NCBI RefSeq assembly: GCF_000702945.1
Contig: NZ_JNLE01000005.1
Coordinates: 1,364,001-1,428,000, forward strand
Direction: 5' to 3'
DNA from: Clostridium sp. KNHs205
GTDB taxonomy: Bacteria; Bacillota; Clostridia; Lachnospirales; Lachnospiraceae
Length of the DNA stretch: 64,000 nucleotides
Every line of letters begins with the position of its first letter. Position 1 is the first letter of the stretch. Shown in pieces: positions 44,930 through 53,773 of the stretch. Both the position numbers and the translations under genes were made by a program. The notes below the pieces were generated by a model that was given only the letters and a program-made list of their open reading frames with translations, ran no database searches and was not told where the DNA came from.

Positions 44930-45904
44930 TTATTGAGATAATTTTTGTGCCATATCGTACATGTACTGATCAATATCCTTTGTCATAGCAAGTGCTTCCT
45001 CAATATCGTAATTTACATATTGTCCGTTTCTGTATCCTACGACACGGTTGGATGCGCCCTGACAGAGAAGATCAACAGCGATAGAGCCCATTGTAGATGC
45101 ATATACCCTGTCCATACATGTAGGGCTTCCGCCTCTTTGTATATGTCCGATGATAGTTGCTCTTGTCTCTATTCCGGTAGCTGCTTCGATTCTTTTTGCC
45201 ATGCCGTAGGAATCACCGATTCCTTCAGCATTAACAATAATGTGGTGCTTCTTGCCTGCCTGCTTCCTATGAATGATATTATCTATAATATGCTGTTCAT
45301 TGTGATCATATCTCTCTGTTATAAGGATATCCTCTGCTCCGTTTGCAATACCGCACCATAAAGCGATATAACCTGCATTCCTTCCCATAACCTCAATAAT
45401 GCTGCATCTTTCGTGGGAAGTGGAAGTATCCCTGACCTTATCAATTGCTTCCATTGCTGTATTAACAGCTGTATCAAAACCAATGGTGTAATCTGTACAG
45501 GAAATATCAAGATCAATGGTTCCGGGAAGTCCAATGGTATTAATGCCTCTTGCGGCAAGCTTACCTGCACCCTGGAAAGATCCGTCTCCACCGATTACAA
45601 CAACTCCGTCAATACCATGTTTTCTGCAGATCTCTGCGCCTTTATCCTGACCTTCAGAAGTCATGAACTCCTTACTTCTGGCAGTATAAAGAACAGTACC
45701 TCCGCGCTGAATGATATCAGATACACTTCTTCCGTCCATATCTATAATATCTTCTTCTAATAAACCGCTGAAACCTCTACGGATTCCTTTAACATTTAAT
45801 CCATTTGCCAATGCAGTTCTGACAACAGCTCTGATAGCTGCGTTCATTCCGGGGGCATCACCACCACTTGTCAGTATACCTATTGTTTTAATTTCTTTTG
45901 CCAT
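44930..45904 (-). CDS. pfkA: ATP-dependent 6-phosphofructokinase
   Basis: 324 residues from the ATG at 45904, with GGAGGTG 6 bases upstream; the frame runs on to a TTG at 45919. Motifs: TSGGDAPGMNAAIR, the ATP-site GGDGSFQGA, the catalytic PGTIDLDIS (the usual TIDND has Leu for Asn, but both Asp remain), and the fructose-6-phosphate site MGRNAGYIA and LGHIQRGGSP-like IIGHIQRGGSPTCMDR. The Gly in GGDGS suggests ATP rather than pyrophosphate. It catalyses the committed step of glycolysis. It follows dnaE by 36 bases. Confidence 0.96.
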   Translation of the reverse strand: MAKEIKTIGILTSGGDAPGMNAAIRAVVRTALANGLNVKGIRRGFSGLLEEDIIDMDGRSVSDIIQRGGTVLYTARSKEFMTSEGQDKGAEICRKHGIDGVVVIGGDGSFQGAGKLAARGINTIGLPGTIDLDISCTDYTIGFDTAVNTAMEAIDKVRDTSTSHERCSIIEVMGRNAGYIALWCGIANGAEDILITERYDHNEQHIIDNIIHRKQAGKKHHIIVNAEGIGDSYGMAKRIEAATGIETRATIIGHIQRGGSPTCMDRVYASTMGSIAVDLLCQGASNRVVGYRNGQYVNYDIEEALAMTKDIDQYMYDMAQKLSQ

Positions 45905-45940
45905 ATCGTTCACCTCCAAGAAACTTCAATCGCTCTTATT

Positions 45941-48900
45941 TTAACCCTTTTTTCTGGCTTTTTCAATACTCATTTCTACTACTTTAACATTGGGTTCTCC
46001 GTAGATTTCCCGCAATTTTGTCAGTAACACATTTTCTGCCTTAATACTTTTTGATTTCGGTAACTGTTTTATTGCTTTTTCACATTCCAGATAAATCTTC
46101 ACTTGATCGTTACCATCATATTGACTTAAAATTTCATACAGACTTTGTTCATCTTGTACAAAACTTTCTTTATTTTTATACTTTATCCAGACTTCCTTGG
46201 GGTTATGATCAAAGGGGATTACTTCCTGGCAGATTATCTTTGCAGCTTTCTCTTCTTCTACGGTAATTTTACCTTTTACAAGGATTTTGCTGTCTTCAGA
46301 CAAATAAGCCTTGTACTTCTCATAATCCTTGGGAAACAGGATTACTTCCACGGCTCCTGCCATATCCTCTAAGGTTATAAAAGCCATCATGGAATTATTT
46401 CTGGTGGTTTTTACAGTCTTAACGGATATGATACCGCCTACCACTGCCATCTCTCCATCGTTTACTTTGGTCTCTCCCGTTTCTTCATCCAGTGCAAAGT
46501 CTATAGTGTTATGAGTGACATTTTTCTTAAGAAGCTCTTCATAGCTTTCGAGGGGATGACCGCTTACGTAAATTCCCATAACCTCTTTCTCCAAGGCTAA
46601 CAGCTGCTCTTTTGAGTATTCACCAATATCAGGATAGCTAATCTCCATTTCCTGTTTATCCTCTTCATCAGCAAAATCAAAGAGGCTTAACTGTCCGGTC
46701 AGGTTCCGCTTCTTACTCTGTGCTACTTCATCCAGAATCTGTACATACATCATCATCTGCTGCTTCCTGGTTCCGGGCAGGCTGTCAAAAGCACCGGATT
46801 TGATAAAGCTTTCCACAGTCCTTTTGTTCACTTCCTTACCGGACAGTCTCTCTGCAAAGTCCTTTAAGGAGGTAAAGGCTCCGCCTTGCTCTCTTATCTT
46901 AACTACACTGTCAATTACCGGTCTTCCAAGACCTTTTATAGCAGAAAGACCATATCTTATGGAACCGTCGGATACAGAGAAAGCAGCATCGCCTTCATTT
47001 ATATCCGGAGGAAGTATCTTTATTCCCATCTGTCTGCAGGTAAAGATATATTCTGAGACCTTTCCTGCATTATCCATAACGGAGGTTAATAAGGCGGCCA
47101 TAAATTCCACTGGATAATAACATTTAAGGTAAGCGGTCTGATAAGATACTACCGCATAAGCCGCCGCATGGGACTTATTAAAGGCGTATTTAGCAAAGTC
47201 TGTCATTTCATCAAAGATATGATTTGCCACATCTTCTGCAATTCCATTACTGATACAGCCGGGTACTCCTTCTTCTTCATTCCCGTATACGAAGTTCTTT
47301 CTTTCCTTCTCCATTACGGAAGCTTTTTTCTTAGACATGGCTCGGCGTACCAGATCGCTTCGTCCAAAGCTGTAACCTGCCAGCTCACGCACGATCTGCA
47401 TTACCTGCTCCTGGTATACGATACAGCCATAGGTAGGTGAAAGGATGGATTCCAGCTGAGAGCATTCATAGGAGATATTCCCCTCATTATTCTTTCCTTT
47501 AATGTATTTCGGGATGAAATCCATTGGTCCCGGACGGTAAAGAGAGATGCCGGCTATGATATCCTCCATGTTTCTTGGCTTTAGTTCCTTCATAAAGCTC
47601 TTCATACCCGAACTTTCCAGCTGGAATACTCCGTCTGTCTTTCCGGAAGCTATCATGGCATATACAGCCGGATCATCATAATCTACTTTTTCAATGTCCA
47701 GGATTTCATCTGCTTTGCGTTTTTTATTAATGAGCCTGACTGCATTCTGAATTACCGTAAGGGTACGAAGCCCAAGAAAATCCATCTTTAGCAGTCCCAG
47801 CTCCTCAAGGGTCGTCATGGTAAACTGAGTGGTTACGGATTCATCAGAGGCCCTGGAGACCGGAACATATTCAACCACTGGTGCTTTACTGATTACAACT
47901 CCTGCTGCATGCATGGAGGTATGTCTTGGAAGTCCTTCCAAACGCAGGGACATATCAAGCAGATATCTGATCTCCTCATCTGAGTCATATAGATTCTTAA
48001 GCTCTCTGTTGATTTCCAGTGCCCTTCCTATGGTTATTCCAAGCTCCATGGGTATCATCTTGGCAACTGTATCTACTCTGGCATAACCCAAGTCCATTGC
48101 ACGTCCAACATCACGAATTACCGCTCTGGCTGCCATGGTTCCAAAGGTAACAATCTGTACCACTCTGTCCTTACCGTATTTTCTGACAACATAGTCTATT
48201 ACCTCCTGCCTCCGTTCATAGCAGAAGTCGATATCGATATCGGGCATGGTAAGTCTTTCAGGATTTAAGAACCGCTCAAAAAGGAGGCTGTACTTGATAG
48301 GATCGATATTGGTTATCCCAAGGGAATAGGATACGATACTACCGGCGGCGCTTCCTCGGCCGGGTCCTACACTAATGTCATTATCTCTTGCATATTTGAT
48401 AAAATCTCCAACGATAAGAAAGTAATCCACAAAACCCATGTTTTCAATGGTGTCTATTTCATAATTCAATCTTTCCAGAAGGTCTTCATAATTGGTTGGA
48501 TATCTCTCCACCAATCCCTCATAACAGAGCTTCTTTAAATATTCCAGGGCAGTATAGCCTGCCGGAACATCGAATTTAGGGAGCTTATATTCACCGAATT
48601 CTATGGTTACATTACATCTTTGTCCAATTTTGTAGGTGTTCTCAAGGGCTTCCAGTGCATAAGGAAAAAGGCTTTTCATCTCATCTTCTGATTTGATAAA
48701 GTATTGTCCGCCTTCATATCTCATACGATTTTCATCAGATACTTTCTTCTGTGTCTGAATACACAGGAGGATATCATGGGCCTGAGCATCACTTTCCATG
48801 GTGTAATGAACATCATTGGTAGCAACCAGGGGTATACCGGTCTCTTTGCTCATACGCAGTAATCCCTGGTTCACATCTGCCTGCTCTGTTATTCCATGAT

Positions 48901-49429
48901 CCTGAAGTTCCAAAAAGAAGTTTCCTTCCCCGAAGATTTCCTGATAATTAAGGGCCGCCTGTTTTCCTTCTTCATAGAAGCCCTTGCGGATATAATTAGC
49001 CACTTCTCCCGCCAAACAGGCACTAAGGGCAATAAGGCCTTCACTGTGCTGTTTTAATATTTCATGATCTACTCTGGGCCTGTAATAAAAGCCTTCCAAA
49101 AAACCGGTAGATACTATTTTCATAAGGTTCTGGTAACCTGTATTGTTTTCTGCCAGCAGGATCAAATGATAATATCTTTCGTCAGATGTACCTGCTTCCC
49201 TGTCCAAGCGGGAACCGGGAGCTACATAGACTTCACAGCCGATAATCGGTTTAACTCCTTCCGCCTGGCAGGCTTTATAGAAATCAATGACTCCATACAT
49301 AACTCCGTGGTCAGTAATAGCCATACTGTCCATTCCCAGCTCCTTTACCCTGGCAACCATTTCTTTTATCTTGCCCGAGCCATCCAGAAGACTGTATTCT
49401 GTATGTAAATGTAAATGGGTAAAGCTCAT
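45941..49429 (-). CDS. dnaE: DNA polymerase III alpha subunit
   Basis: 1162 residues, typical for DnaE. The PHP domain starts FTHLHLHTEYSLLDGSGKI with further His/Asp motifs (AITDHGVMYG). The polymerase active site is near PDIDIDFCYERR and GRGSAAGS. The tandem HhH and OB domains at the C-terminus are present (about 1000-1100). In Firmicutes, DnaE extends primers and works with PolC in replication. The ATG at 49429 has GGGAAGGG 5 bases upstream. It is followed closely by pfkA, and this dnaE-pfkA pairing also occurs in other Clostridia. Confidence 0.97.
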   Translation of the reverse strand: MSFTHLHLHTEYSLLDGSGKIKEMVARVKELGMDSMAITDHGVMYGVIDFYKACQAEGVKPIIGCEVYVAPGSRLDREAGTSDERYYHLILLAENNTGYQNLMKIVSTGFLEGFYYRPRVDHEILKQHSEGLIALSACLAGEVANYIRKGFYEEGKQAALNYQEIFGEGNFFLELQDHGITEQADVNQGLLRMSKETGIPLVATNDVHYTMESDAQAHDILLCIQTQKKVSDENRMRYEGGQYFIKSEDEMKSLFPYALEALENTYKIGQRCNVTIEFGEYKLPKFDVPAGYTALEYLKKLCYEGLVERYPTNYEDLLERLNYEIDTIENMGFVDYFLIVGDFIKYARDNDISVGPGRGSAAGSIVSYSLGITNIDPIKYSLLFERFLNPERLTMPDIDIDFCYERRQEVIDYVVRKYGKDRVVQIVTFGTMAARAVIRDVGRAMDLGYARVDTVAKMIPMELGITIGRALEINRELKNLYDSDEEIRYLLDMSLRLEGLPRHTSMHAAGVVISKAPVVEYVPVSRASDESVTTQFTMTTLEELGLLKMDFLGLRTLTVIQNAVRLINKKRKADEILDIEKVDYDDPAVYAMIASGKTDGVFQLESSGMKSFMKELKPRNMEDIIAGISLYRPGPMDFIPKYIKGKNNEGNISYECSQLESILSPTYGCIVYQEQVMQIVRELAGYSFGRSDLVRRAMSKKKASVMEKERKNFVYGNEEEGVPGCISNGIAEDVANHIFDEMTDFAKYAFNKSHAAAYAVVSYQTAYLKCYYPVEFMAALLTSVMDNAGKVSEYIFTCRQMGIKILPPDINEGDAAFSVSDGSIRYGLSAIKGLGRPVIDSVVKIREQGGAFTSLKDFAERLSGKEVNKRTVESFIKSGAFDSLPGTRKQQMMMYVQILDEVAQSKKRNLTGQLSLFDFADEEDKQEMEISYPDIGEYSKEQLLALEKEVMGIYVSGHPLESYEELLKKNVTHNTIDFALDEETGETKVNDGEMAVVGGIISVKTVKTTRNNSMMAFITLEDMAGAVEVILFPKDYEKYKAYLSEDSKILVKGKITVEEEKAAKIICQEVIPFDHNPKEVWIKYKNKESFVQDEQSLYEILSQYDGNDQVKIYLECEKAIKQLPKSKSIKAENVLLTKLREIYGEPNVKVVEMSIEKARKKG

Positions 49430-49646
49430 AAATACCCTTCCCTTCTATAACCTGTACAATAAAACCCATGCATATCGTTAGCTTGCCTGCGATACTGCCT
49501 GAGTTAAAAATGTTAAATTAATTCATGCGAAACTGTTTATTAATGCCGTCAAATCACATAAATCAAGCAATGTTTCTTTCTTACTCTTATATCATAACAT
49601 ATTTTACTGCAATTGCATACCAATACACTTACCGTTACAAAAAATT

Positions 49647-49670
49647 CAGGCTGGGTTTATACCCAGCCTG
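49647..49670 (-). terminator. Terminator of the polysaccharide deacetylase gene
   Basis: 10-bp perfect arms CAGGCTGGGT/ACCCAGCCTG with a 4-base loop and AATTTTTTG on the minus strand. Confidence 0.92.
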
Positions 49671-49701
49671 TTTATTATACTCTTTCTATTAGCAGGAATT
49701 T

Positions 49702-51090
49702 TTATTTTTCCCATTCAGGCCTTGCGGCATCTATAATGGTACTTAAATCAAACAAGTCTTTTAATCTCTCCGGAAATTCTAACATAGCCTGCCCGTCCAC
49801 AGGTCTTCTGGTCATTCTTACATAATCCTTTTGAACCTGAATCCAAGGGGATTTGAATACTCCGCAGAAATAATCGAACCCTGATTTCTTTAGATATTCA
49901 AATTTATCACTGGTGTAATGACCCATGGTAGTCTCGATGTCTATACCGTAAGGGAAAATATAGATATCCGTCGGTCCAATAAGACTGCCCACTTCTTTCT
50001 CCCAGCGGTCCGTATCTTTCACTGTAAATTTATAAGTTGCTTTTCCCATATCCCTATGTCCATAGCTATGAGAAGCAAACTCCCAGCCCTTTTCCTTCAT
50101 TACCTTTACAATATTCTTAACAGTCTCTTTATCCTCTTCGTAAGTTGGTGAAGAAGCATCATTTGTACGGTACCCCAAGGCACCTTCGTATCCTGTCAGG
50201 GCAACGATACCTTTTGCACCTCTATATGAAAAGTCCGGATGTTCTTTTACGAATTTCTCAATAATAGGTACCATATCGTAATCACCAATACTTACGCTGC
50301 CGTCCTCCATTACCATTTCTGTGGTAGGATTATTATCCTTATCCAGTACTATCCTTCTTGCAAAACCGTCACCGGTCATATATTCGTAATAGTTCACATC
50401 ATCCTGGGATATAACAATAGGCTTTTTATCCGGGGGAAGCATAATATCTCCCGCTTCAAAGGTTTCCGTACCGTCATCCTTTTTCACCTTAGAAGCCACA
50501 TCATGAATCTTGACCAGCACATAACCCTGATCATATAGCTGCTGCAGCATTTCATTGAACTCTGATATGGTAGTCATATAATAATTATAGCCTTTTTGTT
50601 TATAATCACCGTCAAATGCCTTACCGGTATCAGCTACCAGAATATGAACAAAGATATGACTGATCTGATCTGCCGAATCATATGCACCAAGAGGTTTTAG
50701 AGTACTTTTGGTATTCTCATAACCTGCTATGGCATCCGTTAAAATTTTCACCTGGCTATAATTTTCAAAGTCCTGGATTAATTTGATTGCTTTATCATAG
50801 TCATATTGCATGGCATATAAATCAGCCTGGGCAAGTACCTTCTTTGCCTGTTCCTCTTGTTTTTCCTCTTCCGTTTTTACAGGTTCTGCAGTAGGGCTCG
50901 GGTCTTTTGTAGCGGAGGGTTTTTCGTTTCCGGATGAGTTCTGTCCGGTTTTGACGTTATTGCCTGTATTATTTTTGTTATCATTGCGATTATTTATGAA
51001 AACAAAATAACCAATTACTATAATACAAATCAATACTGCCTCCACCGTAAGCAAGACTGCTTTATTATATCTCCTTTTTTGCCCTTTCAT
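49702..51090 (-). CDS. Membrane-anchored polysaccharide deacetylase family protein
   Basis: 462 residues from the ATG at 51090, or one more from the GTG before it; GGGAG is 5-8 bases upstream. An N-terminal membrane helix (about 12-33) is followed by an Asn/Pro/Thr-rich linker and a short helical region. The NodB-like deacetylase fold follows from about 140 to the end: VVISQDDVNYYEY-like Asp motif (SQDDVNYY), ASHSYGHRDMG with the metal-binding His pair, and YIFPYGID. It would act outside the membrane, removing acetyl groups from peptidoglycan or another polymer. The first motif departs from the usual TFDDG, so activity needs testing. Confidence 0.82.
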   Translation of the reverse strand: MKGQKRRYNKAVLLTVEAVLICIIVIGYFVFINNRNDNKNNTGNNVKTGQNSSGNEKPSATKDPSPTAEPVKTEEEKQEEQAKKVLAQADLYAMQYDYDKAIKLIQDFENYSQVKILTDAIAGYENTKSTLKPLGAYDSADQISHIFVHILVADTGKAFDGDYKQKGYNYYMTTISEFNEMLQQLYDQGYVLVKIHDVASKVKKDDGTETFEAGDIMLPPDKKPIVISQDDVNYYEYMTGDGFARRIVLDKDNNPTTEMVMEDGSVSIGDYDMVPIIEKFVKEHPDFSYRGAKGIVALTGYEGALGYRTNDASSPTYEEDKETVKNIVKVMKEKGWEFASHSYGHRDMGKATYKFTVKDTDRWEKEVGSLIGPTDIYIFPYGIDIETTMGHYTSDKFEYLKKSGFDYFCGVFKSPWIQVQKDYVRMTRRPVDGQAMLEFPERLKDLFDLSTIIDAARPEWEK

Positions 51091-51211
51091 CACAATTACT
51101 CCCTTTCCATCTTTCGCTTATATTTATTATAAGATAAATTTACAACTTCTCCTTCCAGATGTAAAATGTCATGATTAGCAATTTTACACCTTACTGCTAT
51201 AAAATATTTAA

Positions 51212-51262
51212 TATCTCTTATCTCTTATCCCTTATCTCTTATCCCTTATCTCTTATCTCTTA
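51212..51262. repeat. 7-bp tandem repeat (TTATCTC, about 7 copies)
   Basis: Uninterrupted heptamers TTATCTC with two TTATCCC variants. It lies in an AT-rich gap (51094-51579) that otherwise has no gene. Confidence 0.9.
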
Positions 51263-51579
51263 AAAACAAATCATGCATGCATAACTTATTCATTTTAGTT
51301 CCTAACCATAGTATCTCTCTTTATGTATAAGTTATAATCATTAATAGGATTTGCTATATGTTTTTTTATTTAAATTGGCCTTTATTACTTTATTTTACTT
51401 TATTATCCATCAATCACTATCTATTATATCATATGATATTTTCAAAGTGTTTACGGTTTTATTAAGTTAATATGATATTTTTCTCACAATTTCGTTAGGT
51501 TTCCCGTTAATATATTACATTAATATGTTTTTTACATATCCTTACAGCTCGATAAGCTGGCTTCTAAATATTACGGCAG

Positions 51580-51628
51580 AAAAAGAGGGATAACACCTTA
51601 TTTGAAACAAGGTGTTATCCCTCTTTTT
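51580..51628 (-). terminator. Terminator of the murB-rapZ-whiA-HPr operon
   Basis: About 20-bp arms AAAAAGAGGGATAACACCTT and its complement (51580-51599 and 51609-51628), T tract on both strands, so bidirectional. Confidence 0.92.
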
Positions 51629-51687
51629 GCATTACCCATTATTGATAACAGTTTTTGCTGTCTGCTTTCTCCTGAAAATAAATATTC

Positions 51688-51942
51688 CTACTTACTGCTT
51701 AAGTATTTTTCAATATTCTCCATAGCTACTTCTTCGTCAGCACCTTCTGCTGTAACGGTAACCTCTTCCCCCGCAGCAAGTCCAAGACTCATCATCCCCA
51801 TGATGCTCTTGGCATTAACCTTTTTCTCCTCGCATTCCACATAGATACTGCTCTCATATTGACTGGCAACCTGCACTAATAATGCAACTGGTCTAGCCTC
51901 CAACCCTGTTGGAATCTTAATCAATATTTTCTTTGATACCAT
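51688..51942 (-). CDS. HPr-like regulatory protein with Glu at position 15 (Crh-like)
   Basis: 84 residues, HPr length. The active-site loop reads PTGLEARPVALL, with Glu15 (codon GAG) in place of the His that accepts phosphate from enzyme I. The regulatory segment NAKSIMGMMSLG keeps Ser46 in register. It therefore cannot carry phosphate for sugar uptake but can still be phosphorylated by HPr kinase, like Bacillus Crh, which has Gln there. As in Bacillus crh, the gene follows whiA, overlapping it by 26 bases. hprK lies 4 kb upstream in the same cluster. A role as corepressor in carbon catabolite control is inferred. A normal HPr should be encoded elsewhere. Confidence 0.9.
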   Translation of the reverse strand: MVSKKILIKIPTGLEARPVALLVQVASQYESSIYVECEEKKVNAKSIMGMMSLGLAAGEEVTVTAEGADEEVAMENIEKYLSSK

Positions 51943-52903
51943 AATTTACTTCCTCCTTTTGTTCCCTTAAGTTATCAGCTAAAATACTTAGTTTCCTCAA
52001 TCTATGGTTTACACCTGACTTACCTATAGGCGGATTAAGCAATGCTCCCAGTTCTTTTAAGGAGACTTCCGGGTATTCCAACCGGAGCAATGCTATCTCC
52101 TCCAGCCCTTCCGTCAACTCCCCTAATCCTATCATATCCTTAAGATACCTGATATCTTCCAGCTGTTTGGACGCTGCCATAACAGTTTTGTTAATATTGG
52201 CTGCCTCACAATTAACCTGCCGGTTTATTGAATTTCGCATCTCTTTTAGTATACGTACATTTTCAAGATTCATGAGCGCCACATGGGCTTCCATGATATT
52301 TAAAAGATCCACTATTTGTGAGCCTTCTTTTACATATACTACATAATACTTTTTACGTGTTACTATTTTGGCGTCTATATCAAAGGTATTTATAATATCC
52401 CTAATTTGTACTGCTTTATCCTCATTTGGCGCAACAATTTCAAAATGATAGGTCTTTTCCGGATCGCTCATTGAACCGGCTGCCAAAAAGGCTCCTCTGA
52501 TAAAGGCTCTTTTACAGCAGGCATTCTGTATTACCAAATTGCTGACCGCAGACAGATTCTCATAAATTTCCATGGAATCATTCATTAATTTTGTGGCTTT
52601 TAAGATCTTAACCGCATTATTATGATCTGCAATACTTAAGGTATACATCTTGCTCATCTTAAGATAAGCATTCTGCCTGATTGAAATTTCTGTATTAATA
52701 TTAAAGGTTTTCTTTATTAATGTAAAGTATTTTCTTGCTACGGTTATGTTTTCCGTATGAATTTTAAGTGTAATGCAATCCTTATCACTGATAAGCACCC
52801 GTCCGCACAGGCTGATAACTGCTGCGATCTCAGCAATCATACAATGTCTGGCAGGATTTAACTGCCTCGACAGTTCATCCTTCACATCTTTTGAAAATGA
52901 CAT
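51917..52903 (-). CDS. whiA: WhiA, DNA-binding cell division regulator
   Basis: 328 residues. An N-terminal LAGLIDADG-endonuclease-like fold (SFSKDVKDELSRQ, CMIAEIAAVISLCGRV, CKRAFIRGAFLAAGSMSDPEKTYHFEI) is followed by a C-terminal helix-turn-helix (LRLEYPEVSLKELGALLNPPIGKSGVNHRLRKL). It is a transcription factor tied to sporulation in Streptomyces and to cell division and chromosome segregation in Bacillus. It starts 3 bases after rapZ and overlaps the HPr-like gene. The usual intervening yvcK gene is missing. Confidence 0.97.
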   Translation of the reverse strand: MSFSKDVKDELSRQLNPARHCMIAEIAAVISLCGRVLISDKDCITLKIHTENITVARKYFTLIKKTFNINTEISIRQNAYLKMSKMYTLSIADHNNAVKILKATKLMNDSMEIYENLSAVSNLVIQNACCKRAFIRGAFLAAGSMSDPEKTYHFEIVAPNEDKAVQIRDIINTFDIDAKIVTRKKYYVVYVKEGSQIVDLLNIMEAHVALMNLENVRILKEMRNSINRQVNCEAANINKTVMAASKQLEDIRYLKDMIGLGELTEGLEEIALLRLEYPEVSLKELGALLNPPIGKSGVNHRLRKLSILADNLREQKEEVNYGIKENID

Positions 52904-52906
52904 GAC

Positions 52907-53773
52907 TTATCTCCTTGCATCCTTCTCAATGTCCCTGTGCTCAACCTTAAGACCATATTGCAGCTCCGACAGTTTCGCATAGAGTTCATTGGCCAGGGTA
53001 ACTGAACGGTGTTTTCCACCTGTGCAGCCTATACTGATTACCAGCTGGTTCTTTCCTTCAATAATGTAGTTGGGTATCAAAAAGGCAATCATATCATTTA
53101 ATTTGTTAAGAAATTCTACCGCCTGAGGCGAACTCATAACATAATCCCTGACCGGTTTATCATTGCCTGTCTGAGGTTTCAACACAGCATCATAAAAGGG
53201 ATTCGGCAGAAACCTTACATCAAACACCAGATCCGAATCCATTGGTATTCCATACTTAAAACCAAAGGACAGTATGGTCACATAAAAGTTATTATATTGC
53301 TCATTGAGAGTGTAGATCTTATCAATCTGACTCTTGAGTTCTCTGATAAGAAGCTGGCTGGTATCTATAATAATGTCTGCTTTTTTCTTTATAAATTCCA
53401 GCTTCCTTCTCTCTGTTTCAATACCCTGCTCGACTCTTCCGCCGCCGGATAATGGATGTATTCTTCTTGTCTCCTTATAACGCTTGACCAGAACCTCATC
53501 CCCTGCATCCAGGAAGAGAATCTCATAGTGGTAGTTTGCTTTTTGAATCTCATTTAATACATCATCCAGTTCTTCCAGGGCTTGTCCGCTTCGAATGTCA
53601 ACTCCCAGAGCAACCTTATCGAATTTCTCACTGCCGTTAAATGTAATCTGGACGAACTTAAATATTAATTGGATTGGCAGGTTGTCAACACAAAAATAGC
53701 CTGCATCCTCTAACATCTTAAGGGCCGAACTCTTCCCCGCCCCTGACATTCCAGTTACGATAACTAGTCTCAT
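52907..53773 (-). CDS. rapZ: RapZ (YvcJ) nucleotide-binding protein
   Basis: 288 residues. Walker A is GMSGAGKSSAL (residues 8-18); the C-terminal motif SIGCTGGKHRSVTLANEL and the RRIHPLS segment are typical. RapZ binds ATP/GTP; in E. coli it directs decay of the GlmZ RNA to control glucosamine-6-phosphate synthesis. In Bacillus, YvcJ affects competence. Its start overlaps the murB stop by ATGA. Its position between murB and whiA fits a role in envelope metabolism. Confidence 0.97.
   Translation of the reverse strand: MRLVIVTGMSGAGKSSALKMLEDAGYFCVDNLPIQLIFKFVQITFNGSEKFDKVALGVDIRSGQALEELDDVLNEIQKANYHYEILFLDAGDEVLVKRYKETRRIHPLSGGGRVEQGIETERRKLEFIKKKADIIIDTSQLLIRELKSQIDKIYTLNEQYNNFYVTILSFGFKYGIPMDSDLVFDVRFLPNPFYDAVLKPQTGNDKPVRDYVMSSPQAVEFLNKLNDMIAFLIPNYIIEGKNQLVISIGCTGGKHRSVTLANELYAKLSELQYGLKVEHRDIEKDARR

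Noticed and set aside
51688..51942. Ordinary PTS HPr (ptsH)
   Set aside because: The phosphoryl-accepting His15 is Glu, so a phosphotransfer role is not supported.
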